64,000 nt of DNA from Gammaproteobacteria bacterium (GTDB lineage Bacteria > Pseudomonadota > Gammaproteobacteria > JAJFKG01), in the NCBI GenBank assembly GCA_021773335.1, contig JAJFKG010000057.1, positions 1-64,000 of the forward strand, given 5' to 3'. The notes under the pieces were generated by a model. The model ran no database searches and was not told where the DNA came from. It saw nothing but the letters and a program-made list of their open reading frames with translations. The position numbers and the translations under genes were made by a program. Every line of letters starts with the position of its first letter. Position 1 is the first letter of the stretch. This document shows, in pieces, positions 24,932 through 36,322 of the stretch.

Positions 24932-27900
24932 GGATGATCTCCCGTCGGCTTGGGGGCTCGCTCGGGGTCGATGCGTGGGGCAACTTCGGGGGCTTGGCGT
25001 TGCTGCTTCATCTTCTCTATTAAACGCTGGCCGAGGGCGGAAAGTTCTCGCTGGCGTGTGGAAAGTTCGAGCATCTTCTGTTTCATCGGCTCATCGGGCT
25101 GACCGGCTAAGGAAGTTTCAGCCGACCGGGTCTGGTCATAGACCACCTGCTGCATCCCCCGGAACAGCTTCAACTCGGCTAAAGGCGGAACAAGCGGAGC
25201 ATCACCGCCGCCGCCGCCATCTCCGCCGCCGCCGGACTCACCCGTGAACGGGTCGTTGTTGGGGTCTTCCTTGAGCGCCTCGGCCATCACACGCAGCATC
25301 GTGGCGATCGACCGCTGATCGGCCCGGACCCCCTCGCCGCCGTCGCCTCGTCGGAGCATGCTCACCGCCCGGCTGGACGCGGTACCCATTGAATCATGCA
25401 TGTACTCAAACACCAGCGTTTTTTCGACCTTCTGACCTGTCTCGGCGATCGCCCGCTGGAGTTCGGACTGCCCGCCGGATAGCGACACCAACGCCGCGCG
25501 GCGTTTGCGATCAAGCGGCCCGACATCGACGATCGCACGCACCTGGTCACGCAAGCCGTCCTGGCGCTTAGCGTACTTCTCGTAGGCCTCACGCAGCGCC
25601 TGACGCTCTTTCCTGGCCTGCTCGAGCGCCGTGTCCTTGACGATTTTTTCCAGTTGCTCAAGCGCCGACCGCAGGTGATCCGCCGCCGCACGCTCGGCCG
25701 TCAATGCCGTGAGGTTTTCACCCCGGCCAAGCGCGCCCACGGCCGTGCCCTGTTCGGTCACCGCTTCTTCTAACGCAGACCTGACCTGCTCGGCTTCTTC
25801 CGAGCCGGAGGCCCGGTGCTGAGCGCCCATCGTCGCCCGACGTAGCGCGGCCTGCGAGGTCTGAAGCGCCGGGACCGCTTGTGCATCTGACCGCTCTAGC
25901 GTCTGCGCCTGCGCGACCTGGCGCTCAAGCAGTTTCCGTATCAACTCGGAAAGCTCCGCCAATCGGCGGCGCAGGATCGCCTGACGGCGCTTCTCCTGCG
26001 TCCCCATCTCCGCGAGCATCCGGTCCAGGGCATCCATCGCCCGGTCCTGGTTCTGCCCCGCCTGAGATAGCTGGTTCTGTTGAATCGCCTCGGACGATTG
26101 CTGCATCGATTCACCAAGCCCTTGGCGCTGACCGATCGCCGCGGCTTCGGCTAGCGCCTCGGCGGCGGCCTGGTCCTGGTCCCGCTCGCCTTGGCGCGCC
26201 AAGGCATCGGCCGTCGCCTGCATCTGACGGGTGAGCGCCTGGGCCTGTTGCGATAACTCGTCTTGCCGATGCTCTAATTCTTCAAGCTGGTCTTGCATCT
26301 CATCCGGCAATTGATCCTTGTCCTGCCCGACTGTCTGAGGCAAGAGTGCGCGGGTGTCGGTCGCCAGTGATTGCTGCTGGGTTTTAAGCTGCTGTAATTG
26401 AAGTTTCAGCGTCAACACATCCCGGCCCTGATCCAATAGCTCGGCTAACTGGGTGAGCGTATGACGCACCGCCTGCTGATCGACCTGCGCCTGTTCCTGC
26501 AGCGCGTCGGTGTCTTCGGGTTGATCGACGGCCTGACCCAGACGATCCGCGGCGCGGGAAGAGTGTTGCTGGGCCTGGCTGATGAGCTTGCCCGCCTGAT
26601 CGATCAGCTCGGTCATCGGCTGGTCATCCAGACGGTTGCGGTCCGCCCTATCTTGTAGCGCATCTAAAAGCATCTCCTGAGACCCAAGCCGACGGGTCAC
26701 CTGCGCCTGTTGGGGCTGGGTCACCGATGGCGGCCGATCGGTTTCGATCCTGCGCTGGGTCTGTTCGAGGCGCACCACCTGCTGACGCAGCCCCGCCAGT
26801 TCGCTGCGCATCTGGGCGATCAGGGTTGGCTCATCGATGATGCGCAGGCTCCTAGGCGCCGAACGGACAGGCTCGTGCTTGTGCCCGTCCAGATCGAACA
26901 CGTCGCTTGCCAGGGCGGACAGAATGACTTCATCGCCCGGGCGCAGCTGAAGCTGCGAAAGGTCGAGCCCGGCGCTGGCCCCCAGACTCGTCCGCCTCCC
27001 GGTCTGCCTGGCAAGCGTCGGCAAGGATTCACCCGGCGACTGGCCCGACGCGCTGCGCTTTTTTATTTCCGCGACCAACTCGATCTGCTCCAACCCGACG
27101 TCGTCTTGCGCGGTCGCCGAAACCGGGACCTCGGCGAAGGCCAGAACAGCCTCGTCGGCGGCCGGCAAGATCATCGCGACCGACGGTGGCTTGTCTATCA
27201 CCGCTTCGATCTGGTAGCGACGCTGCGACAGGTTATTCAGCCCGTGCTCGTCCGTGACCCGGATCGGCGTTTGAAACGTTGTGTCCAGACGGAACGCCAG
27301 TGAGAAACCCGCGTCGGTCTGGGACGACGATCCGTTTAGTTCCTGTAGCTCAATCTGATCCAGCCCAACTAAGTCAATCAGGCCGGGCAGGACATCGGGG
27401 AGATGGTCTTCTGTAACCGAAACGGGTTTGCTCAATCGCACGTCAAGCCGAACCGACGAGCCAACCAGCGCGCTGGCCGAGGCGATCTGTCCGCTTTGGC
27501 GGTGCAAGGCCGCTTCCTGGATATCCGCAAGCCCGGCGGCGTAGACCGGTGGGCGGATCGTGGCGAGCACATCCACGACCGCCGGCCTGGCGACCAGCGT
27601 GACCCGGGCCGGCTGGGTCTGACCGTCCCCGGCGCTTAGGTAATAGGTCAGCACCGCCTGGCCGTCGGAACGGTCGTGGACCGACCGGACAACAAACGGG
27701 GGGATGTCGATCAGCCGCTCGAACGACGCGGCCTGGCCTTCAGCGGTGTTGGACTGCTCGGTCATCAGGACCTGTGTCCACAGCCCGTCCTGACCATCGG
27801 CGCCGGTCAACCGGTAGTGGACATGGACGCGCATCCCCGGGCGGTAGCCCCGCTGGATTTCGGCGACGACCCGCGGCGGTGCGTCTATCGGCCAGACCGA

Positions 27901-28497
27901 CAAACCGGTCGCATCCTCAATCAAAACCCGGCGAGGCCACTGGGTTGAACCCAACGGCATCAGCCAGCGCATCGCGGCGGTCCGGCTGGCGTCAGGCGCG
28001 GACAGGACCACCCCGCCGAAAAATAGCAGCGCCGCAAGCATGACAACAAGACACTTGGCGGTATAAGACGGATCGATCAACCGTGAGAGTTTGACCCCCT
28101 CAAGCAGCTCAAGCGCCCGCTGAACCGCCAGCCCCGCCAGTGCGCCGCCGCGGGTTGTGTCGGCGGGTCCGCCTGCGGATGAGAACTCTACCGAACTCGC
28201 CAACACACCCGTTAACTTCGGATACACGCGCTCGGCCCGCAGCGCCAGTTCGCTTAGGCTTGGGTTGAAACGCGCCACGCGCAACAGACGCAGCGTCAGC
28301 CAGACCGCGCCCTCCGCGCCGATGAATAGCCCGGATATCAGACGCAGCCACCCCGGCAGGTCAAGCGCAAAATCAACAAAAGCCAGGATCAGCATCACCA
28401 CCGCCGCCGCGGTCACGAACCGAGACAGCCGTTGGACAACCAACAGCGCCTTGGCCCGTCGCCGTACCTGATGAAGTTGTCCGGTCACGCTCTGCAT
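24928..28497 (-). CDS. Large membrane-anchored Gln-rich coiled-coil protein (DUF4175-like)
   Basis: 1189 aa. Two adjacent hydrophobic segments (about 25-48 and 50-70) and a third (about 148-166) anchor the N-terminus. Residues 200-600 are extracytoplasmic beta-rich segments (RVHVHYRLTG, ARVTLVARPAVVDV). Residues 620-1100 are Gln/Arg/Ala-rich helices with strong coiled-coil character (RLEQTQRRIETD, LQQLKTQQQSLATD, ELEHRQDELSQQAQAL). A Gly-rich spacer and a charged end follow. The architecture matches the DUF4175-like proteins of MoxR/VWA operons in planctomycetes, with no enzymatic motif. It is translationally coupled to the downstream small secreted gene and sits 59 bp after the VWA gene. It is likely an envelope scaffold; its exact partner is unknown. 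Confidence 0.75.
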   Translation of the reverse strand: MQSVTGQLHQVRRRAKALLVVQRLSRFVTAAAVVMLILAFVDFALDLPGWLRLISGLFIGAEGAVWLTLRLLRVARFNPSLSELALRAERVYPKLTGVLASSVEFSSAGGPADTTRGGALAGLAVQRALELLEGVKLSRLIDPSYTAKCLVVMLAALLFFGGVVLSAPDASRTAAMRWLMPLGSTQWPRRVLIEDATGLSVWPIDAPPRVVAEIQRGYRPGMRVHVHYRLTGADGQDGLWTQVLMTEQSNTAEGQAASFERLIDIPPFVVRSVHDRSDGQAVLTYYLSAGDGQTQPARVTLVARPAVVDVLATIRPPVYAAGLADIQEAALHRQSGQIASASALVGSSVRLDVRLSKPVSVTEDHLPDVLPGLIDLVGLDQIELQELNGSSSQTDAGFSLAFRLDTTFQTPIRVTDEHGLNNLSQRRYQIEAVIDKPPSVAMILPAADEAVLAFAEVPVSATAQDDVGLEQIELVAEIKKRSASGQSPGESLPTLARQTGRRTSLGASAGLDLSQLQLRPGDEVILSALASDVFDLDGHKHEPVRSAPRSLRIIDEPTLIAQMRSELAGLRQQVVRLEQTQRRIETDRPPSVTQPQQAQVTRRLGSQEMLLDALQDRADRNRLDDQPMTELIDQAGKLISQAQQHSSRAADRLGQAVDQPEDTDALQEQAQVDQQAVRHTLTQLAELLDQGRDVLTLKLQLQQLKTQQQSLATDTRALLPQTVGQDKDQLPDEMQDQLEELEHRQDELSQQAQALTRQMQATADALARQGERDQDQAAAEALAEAAAIGQRQGLGESMQQSSEAIQQNQLSQAGQNQDRAMDALDRMLAEMGTQEKRRQAILRRRLAELSELIRKLLERQVAQAQTLERSDAQAVPALQTSQAALRRATMGAQHRASGSEEAEQVRSALEEAVTEQGTAVGALGRGENLTALTAERAAADHLRSALEQLEKIVKDTALEQARKERQALREAYEKYAKRQDGLRDQVRAIVDVGPLDRKRRAALVSLSGGQSELQRAIAETGQKVEKTLVFEYMHDSMGTASSRAVSMLRRGDGGEGVRADQRSIATMLRVMAEALKEDPNNDPFTGESGGGGDGGGGGDAPLVPPLAELKLFRGMQQVVYDQTRSAETSLAGQPDEPMKQKMLELSTRQRELSALGQRLIEKMKQQRQAPEVAPRIDPERAPKPTGDHP

Positions 28498-28556
28498 GTT
28501 CTACCCGTTACAGCCTTGCACATTGACAACAACGCCCGCCTGAAAGTCTAGCCCAC

Positions 28557-30971
28557 TTATGTCAGCCGGATCGCCCGCCGAAGCACCCACTCAAGCGAAA
28601 GAAGCGTGAGGACCACGATCAGCGACAAGGCCGAGTCCCACAAAGGCTCACGGATGTCGGCCGGGGTGATCCTGGCGCGGTTGGGCACGAGCTTTAACAG
28701 CCGATCAAGCTCATCTAAAGCCACAACCGCCCCGCCGGTCTGCTCCGCCAATGCCGACAGCCTCCCGTGGTCGCTTTGTGGGTTACGCATCTCGTCATCC
28801 GCCGCCTGAACCCGGACCGTTTCGGTCAGACCCAGGCCCTCAAACGCCGGGTCGGAAACCATCAAAACCAAACTCCCGGTCACGCCGGGCCGCCAGACCG
28901 TGCGGTAGCTTGTGCGTCCGGCCCCGGTGTCGTTGGGGTTGTTAGCATCACCGATTGGCAGCAGCACCAATTCCTCGACCGGCGGTGCTGTAGGATCTAA
29001 GGCCGATCGGACCGCGACACCCACACGCACCAGGCCCCGGGCGATCAGTGACGGATCGCTTAACGATAATTCAACGACCACAGCCTGTTGAGCTTCAACG
29101 ATCCGCTGGGACACGCTTAGCCGTGCGCGGTCGGCGTCGGCCTGTATCCTTGCCCGACCGAGCATGCGAACCAACTGCACCCAGTACCGCTCGAAGTACA
29201 GTTCGCCCCGTCCGTAGCGCCAACGCCACGCCTCATCGGTCCCGACATAAAGCGACTGCCCCGCGCCGTAGCGCAGACGGACCAGCGCGGGGGCCTGCCG
29301 GTCAGAGTTTTCTGTCGACACCTCCGCCAACACGTCGGCCGTCGGTTTAAGCGGTCCAAGGTCCTGCGCCCAGCGCAGCGGCGGCAGGTCGTCTGGCCAG
29401 GCATCCGTCTGCTGCGCATCCGACCCAACCCCGCCCAACTGCAACACGTTCAGGGATTGGGCCAGCGCGGTCGGTTGAACATAGAACCGGCTGGAGATGT
29501 CGCCTGCGCGCTTGACGTCACCGGGCCGGCGCATGGGCAGCAGGTCGGCTAGCGGTGTGCCGGCATAAGACCGGGGCGTGCTGACCTCGCCGCCGATCCA
29601 TATAAGACCCGCGCCACCGACCGAGACGTGGTCACGCAGCAGGGATAGTTGCTTGGCGCTGAAGTACCCGGACGGGACATCGCCGACGATCACCACATCG
29701 TAGGCGTCCATTTCCTTGGCCGTAGCCGGCGGGCGTGTGATCGGGATGTCGCCCTCCTGCGCAAAGGCGCGGTCGGCGCTGAGTAGGGCCGTGCTCGAGC
29801 TGATCGACTTCTCACGGATTAACAGGTTCTTAAGGTAGCGAAACTCCCAGCGGGGGTAGCCCTCGATATACAGCACGCGGATCGGTCGATCGATGATCTC
29901 GACCTCGACCACGCGGGTGTTGTTGTCGGTGACCAGTTCACGCAGAGGGGCTTGGCCGGGTGCTGGCTTGTGCTCGACGCTGACCCGCCAACGCGCCGTG
30001 CCGATCTGAGAAGACTTGCCGTGGAGCTTGACCGGTTCGTTTGGTAAAGCCTCATCGAGCGGTTTCTGATCCAACACCCGCCCGTCGGCTTCATCGGTCA
30101 GGGTCAAAACAATCTGCGCCCGGTTCAGCGCGTCACCGCCGAGCTGATCCACCGTGACGGAAACAGGCGCGGTGTCGTTGATAAACGCACGGCGGGGACT
30201 TTGAGCCTGCCCGATCGCCAGGTCAAGCGGCGGCTGGGCCGCGCCTACCGCCACGGTATAGACGCCGACCCCCTGATGCTTGAGCCGCTGCACAAGTGCC
30301 TGGCCGGTGTCTTGCGGGGTCTGCCCGTCGCTGATCAGCACGACCCCGCTGACCGGCTTGCCGGCCGGGAGCCGCAGGGCCTGCTCGATCGCCGTGCGGA
30401 TCGAAGTGGCTAAGTCGCTGGGCTCAGGCATATCGGGGGTATCCACCGGTGAAGCGATCGGGTACGCCGAAGCACCAAAGCCCAGCCAGGTCACCCGGCG
30501 GTCCTTGCCCAAACCTTCATCGGAAAACACAGCCGACTGCGCCTCAAGCGCACGGCGCAGCGCTGTGTCTCGGTTGATCGGTTCGCCGGACTGTGCATCG
30601 ACCAGGTCACGCACGCGCATCGACCCGCTGCGGTCGACCAGCACCAAAAGCCAGTCCGGCTCGACCGTCTCCCGCGGGAGCACCAAAGTCGGTCCGGCAA
30701 GCAGGATAAGTAACACCACCAGCGTTACGGCGCGAAGAAACGCAAGCATCATCCTCAACACCCGTCCGCCCAGCAGGCGGTGATAGCTCCAGCCGGCAAA
30801 CAACAGCGCCGAGACGAAGACCAGCGCCCAAACCCACGCGGGCAGGACATATTCGAATCCAACTCCGGCCGACGGGTCCGACCAATGCACGGTGCGCAGA
30901 CCAAGGATCCGATCAATCCACGAACCGTCCTGTTGGGCCAGCAGAAGTTGACCGGACAGCGTCTGCATCAC
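28557..30971 (-). CDS. VWA-domain membrane protein with glutamine-amidotransferase-like segment
   Basis: 804 aa. Two N-terminal membrane helices (about 45-65 and 78-100) are followed by a von Willebrand A domain. Its MIDAS is intact: DRSGSM at the first strand, and SDGQTP later. Residues about 390-480 (VLYIEGYPRWEFRYLKNLL, YDVVIVGDVPSGYFS, GGAGLIWIGGE) resemble the class I glutamine amidotransferase-like fold seen in related planctomycete proteins, without a catalytic Cys. A last helix (LSLIVVLTLLSLEWVLRR) gives a C-terminal anchor. It overlaps the upstream BatA-like gene by ATGA. It probably assembles with the DUF58, BatA-like and MoxR proteins encoded upstream. Confidence 0.83.
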   Translation of the reverse strand: MMQTLSGQLLLAQQDGSWIDRILGLRTVHWSDPSAGVGFEYVLPAWVWALVFVSALLFAGWSYHRLLGGRVLRMMLAFLRAVTLVVLLILLAGPTLVLPRETVEPDWLLVLVDRSGSMRVRDLVDAQSGEPINRDTALRRALEAQSAVFSDEGLGKDRRVTWLGFGASAYPIASPVDTPDMPEPSDLATSIRTAIEQALRLPAGKPVSGVVLISDGQTPQDTGQALVQRLKHQGVGVYTVAVGAAQPPLDLAIGQAQSPRRAFINDTAPVSVTVDQLGGDALNRAQIVLTLTDEADGRVLDQKPLDEALPNEPVKLHGKSSQIGTARWRVSVEHKPAPGQAPLRELVTDNNTRVVEVEIIDRPIRVLYIEGYPRWEFRYLKNLLIREKSISSSTALLSADRAFAQEGDIPITRPPATAKEMDAYDVVIVGDVPSGYFSAKQLSLLRDHVSVGGAGLIWIGGEVSTPRSYAGTPLADLLPMRRPGDVKRAGDISSRFYVQPTALAQSLNVLQLGGVGSDAQQTDAWPDDLPPLRWAQDLGPLKPTADVLAEVSTENSDRQAPALVRLRYGAGQSLYVGTDEAWRWRYGRGELYFERYWVQLVRMLGRARIQADADRARLSVSQRIVEAQQAVVVELSLSDPSLIARGLVRVGVAVRSALDPTAPPVEELVLLPIGDANNPNDTGAGRTSYRTVWRPGVTGSLVLMVSDPAFEGLGLTETVRVQAADDEMRNPQSDHGRLSALAEQTGGAVVALDELDRLLKLVPNRARITPADIREPLWDSALSLIVVLTLLSLEWVLRRAIRLT

Positions 30972-33388
30972 GCGGCCCTCCCCCGCCCGCCGTCGGCAGA
31001 TTTCTCCTCGCTGCGCAGCTGTACAAACGACCCAAACAGCCGGCCGGTCAGGGATCGTCCAGGCCCCGTGTGGGCGTGACTAAGTATCCTGGCCAGCACT
31101 GTTTCTATCAAAACCAACACCAGCAGCGCCCAAAGAAGCGCCCAGCCCAAGTCAGACGTGCTGTCCGGCCGATCAAGCGCCGAGCCTGGATTCCCCTCGT
31201 CAAGCCAACGCCAATCACCTAAGCCATCCAGCCAGTGGGCCAGTATCTCCTCGCTGACCTGACGGGTATCGCCGGCCTTCGGATCAACATTAACGATCAG
31301 TCGGCAGGGCCCGGCCTCGCCGTCCGCCAGATACACGCCGGGGATATCCACCGGTTGATCGAATTGCTCGCCCCGCTCACCGACGCTCAAGGTAATTCTG
31401 TTACCCGGCACTGACGTTTCCGGGCCGTCGACGTGATGGACCAGATCGCCGCTGATCACAAGCCGATCAACCCCAGCTACTCCGGACCAGGCGCTATCCA
31501 GATCCGGAAGATCGCCGGCGACCGCTTCGACTGTGCCAGGCCTTGGACCCGCGCCCAGCACGCCGCGCAGTGTCTCATGGATCAGCGGGACAAACAGCGG
31601 TTTGGTCGGCAGGTTGGTCCAGCGGGTATCCACAGCGGTAGACAAAAAAAGCAGCGAGCCCCGACCGACGTTGTGACTGGCCAACACCGTATCAGCGCCC
31701 TCGTTGGCAGCGTTGTTGTCATCAGCAACCGGCTCTACGTCCGGCGAAAGCCGTATCCACGACTCACCCCGAGGCGCATCCACGGGGAGTCGGCGGATGA
31801 TGCGCACCGGCCGGCTTAGCGCCTGCCAATCGGCGGCCAACAACTGATGCGCCTCCGCTTGCAGACGGTCTGCGGACAAGTTCCAAGACCCGCCGGCAGG
31901 CAGGTTGGTCACGGGTTCGAGCCCGACACGCCAATCCGCGCCGAACGCCTTGATCATGGGCTCAACCCACACAGCCGTGCCTTCAACCGCGGGGGTGAAC
32001 ACCCAGACAACCCCGCCCCGATCGGCGTAAGACGCGAGAACATCCCAGGATGACTCGAACAAAAGATCGGGTCGAAGCAGCATCACGGCGTCAACCGATC
32101 CAACCGACGCGGGGTCGTTTAACTGGGCCGGTGACAACGCGACGATATCAACAGGCCCGGACATACCGGTGACCTGCGGACGGAGCGCCAGCCTAAGCCA
32201 TTGCCCCGGCGAGAGCCCCGCCTCAGAGTCAACCGACAACCCGACCGGCTCATCCACAACCGCTACACGCAGCCTGCTGCGGAGCTCAACCACGGCGTCG
32301 CTTTGATCGTCAGCTGTTAGCCCGTCCGCCTTGCCTACCAGTTGCGCCCGGATTGTGAGTAGTTTTCCGTTACCCCAATCGGGTGTCGGTGCATCCTCGC
32401 TCAGGGGGAGTGTGACGTTGACCGACGCGACACCCTGCCCGTGTGAAAACGTCACCGGTCGCTTCACGGCCGACAGGCGGCGGCCATCACGGTCGATCAA
32501 CGAGATCGTCAACGAAACCGACTCCTCGGACAATCGCTCGGAATACCGCTGGACGCGGACCCGGGCCGGCACACCGACGCCCGCTTCACCGCCGAGGACC
32601 ACCACCCGTCTGTTGGGTTCGACAGACAACACCTGTGTGTTACTCAACCCCGAAAGAGGCCGGGGCGCCACAAACCCGCTGGAAGGATTCATCGCCCCCA
32701 GCGATGAGTCGGGCGGACGGGTCAGGTACTCGGATGAACTCGCGAAGTCGCTCAGCAGCACGGTGAGTCGCTGCTCGCTCGAGGCCGGGTTGTCTTTGGA
32801 TGACCGTGCGATCTGTTCAAGCGCCCGGGGAAGATCGGGTCGGCTGTATCCCGGTCGCAATTTTTTTAAGGCTTGATGCAGCGCGTCACGGTCGGCGGTC
32901 GGTTGTGCGATCACGGCGCTGGCCGGTCGGCCGGCGCGCCAGATCGTTGCGCGATCACCGGGGCCCAGGGCGTCGACCATCAAATGGGCCGAATGGATCA
33001 ACCGATCAAACCGCGTCGCGTCCCGGCCGTCGGGTGCAAAGGTCGACATGGAATCGTCGATCACGAGGTCTACCACACGGCCGTGCTGATCGAGTCCGCC
33101 CAGCCACCGCGCGGCCGAGCCGATCAGGCGTGGCCTGGCCAGGGACAGACCCAGCAGCAGGACGATCAGGCAGCGGGTCAGAAGCAGCAGCCATTGTTCG
33201 AGGCGCATCCTGCGTTTTTGTTTGCGGTAAGCCTCAAGCAGAAACCGCATCGCGCCCCAGGGCTGGGGCCTGCGCCGCCACCGCGACAGCAGGTGGATCG
33301 CAACCGGGATCGACACCGCGGCCAGGCCCGCCCACGCCAGCGCGGGGCTGATGAACGGCGTCAGTGTCTGGGCGGTAACGGTCAGCAT
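30968..33388 (-). CDS. BatA-like N-terminal membrane protein with VWA domain
   Basis: 806 aa from MLTVTAQTLTPF; the frame is open to 33463 but without family resemblance. The first 95 residues are the BatA/aerotolerance-type N-terminus (two helices, AIHLLSRWRRRPQPWGAMRF, then RLEQWLLLLTRCLIVLLLGL). A VWA domain follows with a MIDAS of DDSMS form (VDLVIDDSMSTF). The rest is a large extracytoplasmic region with beta domains and a C-terminal helix (LLWALLVLVLIETVLARIL). It is co-transcribed with moxR and DUF58 upstream and overlaps the next VWA gene by four bases. Together they resemble the Bat operon. Confidence 0.83.
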   Translation of the reverse strand: MLTVTAQTLTPFISPALAWAGLAAVSIPVAIHLLSRWRRRPQPWGAMRFLLEAYRKQKRRMRLEQWLLLLTRCLIVLLLGLSLARPRLIGSAARWLGGLDQHGRVVDLVIDDSMSTFAPDGRDATRFDRLIHSAHLMVDALGPGDRATIWRAGRPASAVIAQPTADRDALHQALKKLRPGYSRPDLPRALEQIARSSKDNPASSEQRLTVLLSDFASSSEYLTRPPDSSLGAMNPSSGFVAPRPLSGLSNTQVLSVEPNRRVVVLGGEAGVGVPARVRVQRYSERLSEESVSLTISLIDRDGRRLSAVKRPVTFSHGQGVASVNVTLPLSEDAPTPDWGNGKLLTIRAQLVGKADGLTADDQSDAVVELRSRLRVAVVDEPVGLSVDSEAGLSPGQWLRLALRPQVTGMSGPVDIVALSPAQLNDPASVGSVDAVMLLRPDLLFESSWDVLASYADRGGVVWVFTPAVEGTAVWVEPMIKAFGADWRVGLEPVTNLPAGGSWNLSADRLQAEAHQLLAADWQALSRPVRIIRRLPVDAPRGESWIRLSPDVEPVADDNNAANEGADTVLASHNVGRGSLLFLSTAVDTRWTNLPTKPLFVPLIHETLRGVLGAGPRPGTVEAVAGDLPDLDSAWSGVAGVDRLVISGDLVHHVDGPETSVPGNRITLSVGERGEQFDQPVDIPGVYLADGEAGPCRLIVNVDPKAGDTRQVSEEILAHWLDGLGDWRWLDEGNPGSALDRPDSTSDLGWALLWALLVLVLIETVLARILSHAHTGPGRSLTGRLFGSFVQLRSEEKSADGGRGRAA

Positions 33389-33512
33389 CCGAGATCTCGC
33401 TGAACAGGTCGTTGCTCTGCCGACGTCATAACCGGCGCAACGAAGCCGGCGCATCGGGCCCAAGGACGGCGCGCGGTTGACTGATCCGGGGGATGGTTGA
33501 TACGCCTGATTA

Positions 33513-34514
33513 TCATTTCTTAACCATCGTGGCGGCGCGGCGGGCCATGAAGTGGCTCAGCGCTGTGCCCAGGGGCTCGGCCGTGTTCAACACCATGTAA
33601 TCAAAACGGAAGCGCCGGGTGATCTGCTCGACCTGCTCGAGGTGCCGATTGAGCGCCTCGAGGTACATCCGTTGAAGGGCCTGGGGGTCGATCTGAAGCC
33701 GGGTATGGGATTCGAGGTCCATGAATTGAGACGGGCCGCGGAAGGGAAACGTCATCTCGGCCGGGTCCAGCGTCTGCAACACGATCACGTCGTGGCGGTG
33801 AAACTTCAGCCGCGCCAAACCCTGCTCGATGACCGTTGTGTCGTCGAATAAATCACTGATCAACACGACCAACGACCGCCTCCTGAGCCGGGCGACCGCT
33901 TGATTAAATACCCTGCCCAGGTCGGTCCGGTCGGCCGGTGCTTCGTTACCGCCGGTTTGCGCCGCGGGAGCGTCGGCCCCCTGTTGATGAACCGAGGACA
34001 GCGCCTCGACGATCGTTCGCCAGTGGTCGTGGGCGTTGGACAGACGGGTGGCGGTCTTAACCGTGTCAGAAAACAGGACGACCGATGCACGGTCCTGCTG
34101 GCGCAGTGCGATATGACACATCGCCGCCGCCAGGCTCGCGGCGTGGTCGAACTTCGACCAGACATGTCCCCGCCGGGCGCGCGGCGAGCCGGTGGCGACC
34201 AGCCCGCGGGTCGAGGCGTAGCGCATCGAACCCGAGGCGTCGACCAGCACGGCCATGTCCAGGTTGGTCTCCTTCTGATACTGCTTGAGGTACAGCTTGT
34301 CGGTCTTGCCGTAGACCTTCCAGTCCAGGAACCGCGTGTCATCCCCGGGGGTGTACTGGCGGTGCTGGGCGAACTCAACACTGACGCCCTCCATCGGAGA
34401 GCGGTGCATCCCGGTCATCATCCCCTCGACGATCATCCGCGCCCGCAGATCGATCGGCCCGATCGCTGCCAGCGTGCGTGGGTCCAGGTAGTTGTGGGTG
34501 GGGCTGGATGTCAT
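33513..34514 (-). CDS. DUF58 domain protein
   Basis: 333 aa, no signal peptide. The DUF58 signature GVSVEFAQHRQYTPGDDTRF followed by LDWKVYGKTDKLYLKQY is at about 45-80. A VWA-like segment (AVLVDASGSMRYAS, metal-binding DxSGS) follows, and SLVVLISDLFDDTTVIEQGL is the second VWA strand. DUF58 proteins are standard partners of MoxR AAA+ ATPases, encoded immediately upstream here with a 117-bp gap. The usual role proposed is as a client-binding adaptor for MoxR-dependent complex maturation; the client is probably one of the downstream VWA proteins. Confidence 0.9.
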   Translation of the reverse strand: MTSSPTHNYLDPRTLAAIGPIDLRARMIVEGMMTGMHRSPMEGVSVEFAQHRQYTPGDDTRFLDWKVYGKTDKLYLKQYQKETNLDMAVLVDASGSMRYASTRGLVATGSPRARRGHVWSKFDHAASLAAAMCHIALRQQDRASVVLFSDTVKTATRLSNAHDHWRTIVEALSSVHQQGADAPAAQTGGNEAPADRTDLGRVFNQAVARLRRRSLVVLISDLFDDTTVIEQGLARLKFHRHDVIVLQTLDPAEMTFPFRGPSQFMDLESHTRLQIDPQALQRMYLEALNRHLEQVEQITRRFRFDYMVLNTAEPLGTALSHFMARRAATMVKK

Positions 34515-34631
34515 AAGGACTCAGGCTCGTGAAACACGGGGTAATGACACCCGATACGACCCAGGTTTTTCACCATCAACCTCGGGGCCGGACAAAAAAC
34601 AGACCCTCCACACCCGTGGCCGTCCATCCCA

Positions 34632-35693
<1,062 letters not shown>

Positions 35694-36322
35694 ATACGCT
35701 CCCGTCCGGTGTCAGGCTTAGCCAGCAAGTATATCCGGGCCTTCGACATGCTACGAGTGTCTCAGGCCCCGACGTTGGGTGCTTTTTGAAACAAAGTCTA
35801 AGACGTCCAAGGCTTGGCATCATGCCAGGCAAAGTAATCCGGCGGCTTATCCGATAGGCATGTCTGGTCCGGGCTGTGACTGATACTGACAATAGAGTAT
35901 TTATTAATTCTTCGTCTTAGTAGTAAAGCTGTCTGTGTCGGGACAACATAATGGCGGATAACACTAACACCTTTGATACCAATACTTAAAACTCGGGACC
36001 AGATGTGAGTAGCCTGTCGCCAACCCGGGTTCTATTGTCGTTAGGTGTGGCGGTTGGTCACCCTTGGACCCCGATCATGATGCGCAAACGGCTTGGGCGG
36101 CACATGGCGCGGAAACAGGTGCCAACCCCCAACCCCCACCAAGCGCTGGCCCACAGCGGATCCACACAGTTGCCGACAGCCTGGTTCCCGGATTTTCGAT
36201 TCACAAACACCGATCCCAAGCGCCGTGAGTACAGCGTGAAGGGTATCCTCGGCTACGGTGTTGAACTTGGGAGTTGCACCTGTGGGATGGAACGAAATCA
36301 CACGGACAGCCGCTGTGTTACA
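35694..36322. other. Intergenic region between dnaA and moxR; weak origin candidate
   Basis: It holds no convincing gene; short open frames are Pro/His-rich. It contains an A+T-rich stretch (about 35885-35920) and several imperfect matches to the DnaA box TTATCCACA. These are TTATCCGAT near 35848, the reverse complement of TTATCCGCC near 35953, and GGATCCACA near 36159. A run of C tracts (36122-36140) would give G-tracts on the other strand. Adjacent to dnaA, it could be oriC, but no exact box is present. The moxR promoter is also here. Confidence 0.3.

Noticed and set aside
36041-36301. 86-aa minus-strand open frame in the dnaA-moxR gap
   Set aside because: Composition (His/Pro/Cys-rich) and lack of a ribosome site argue against coding; the gap looks non-coding.
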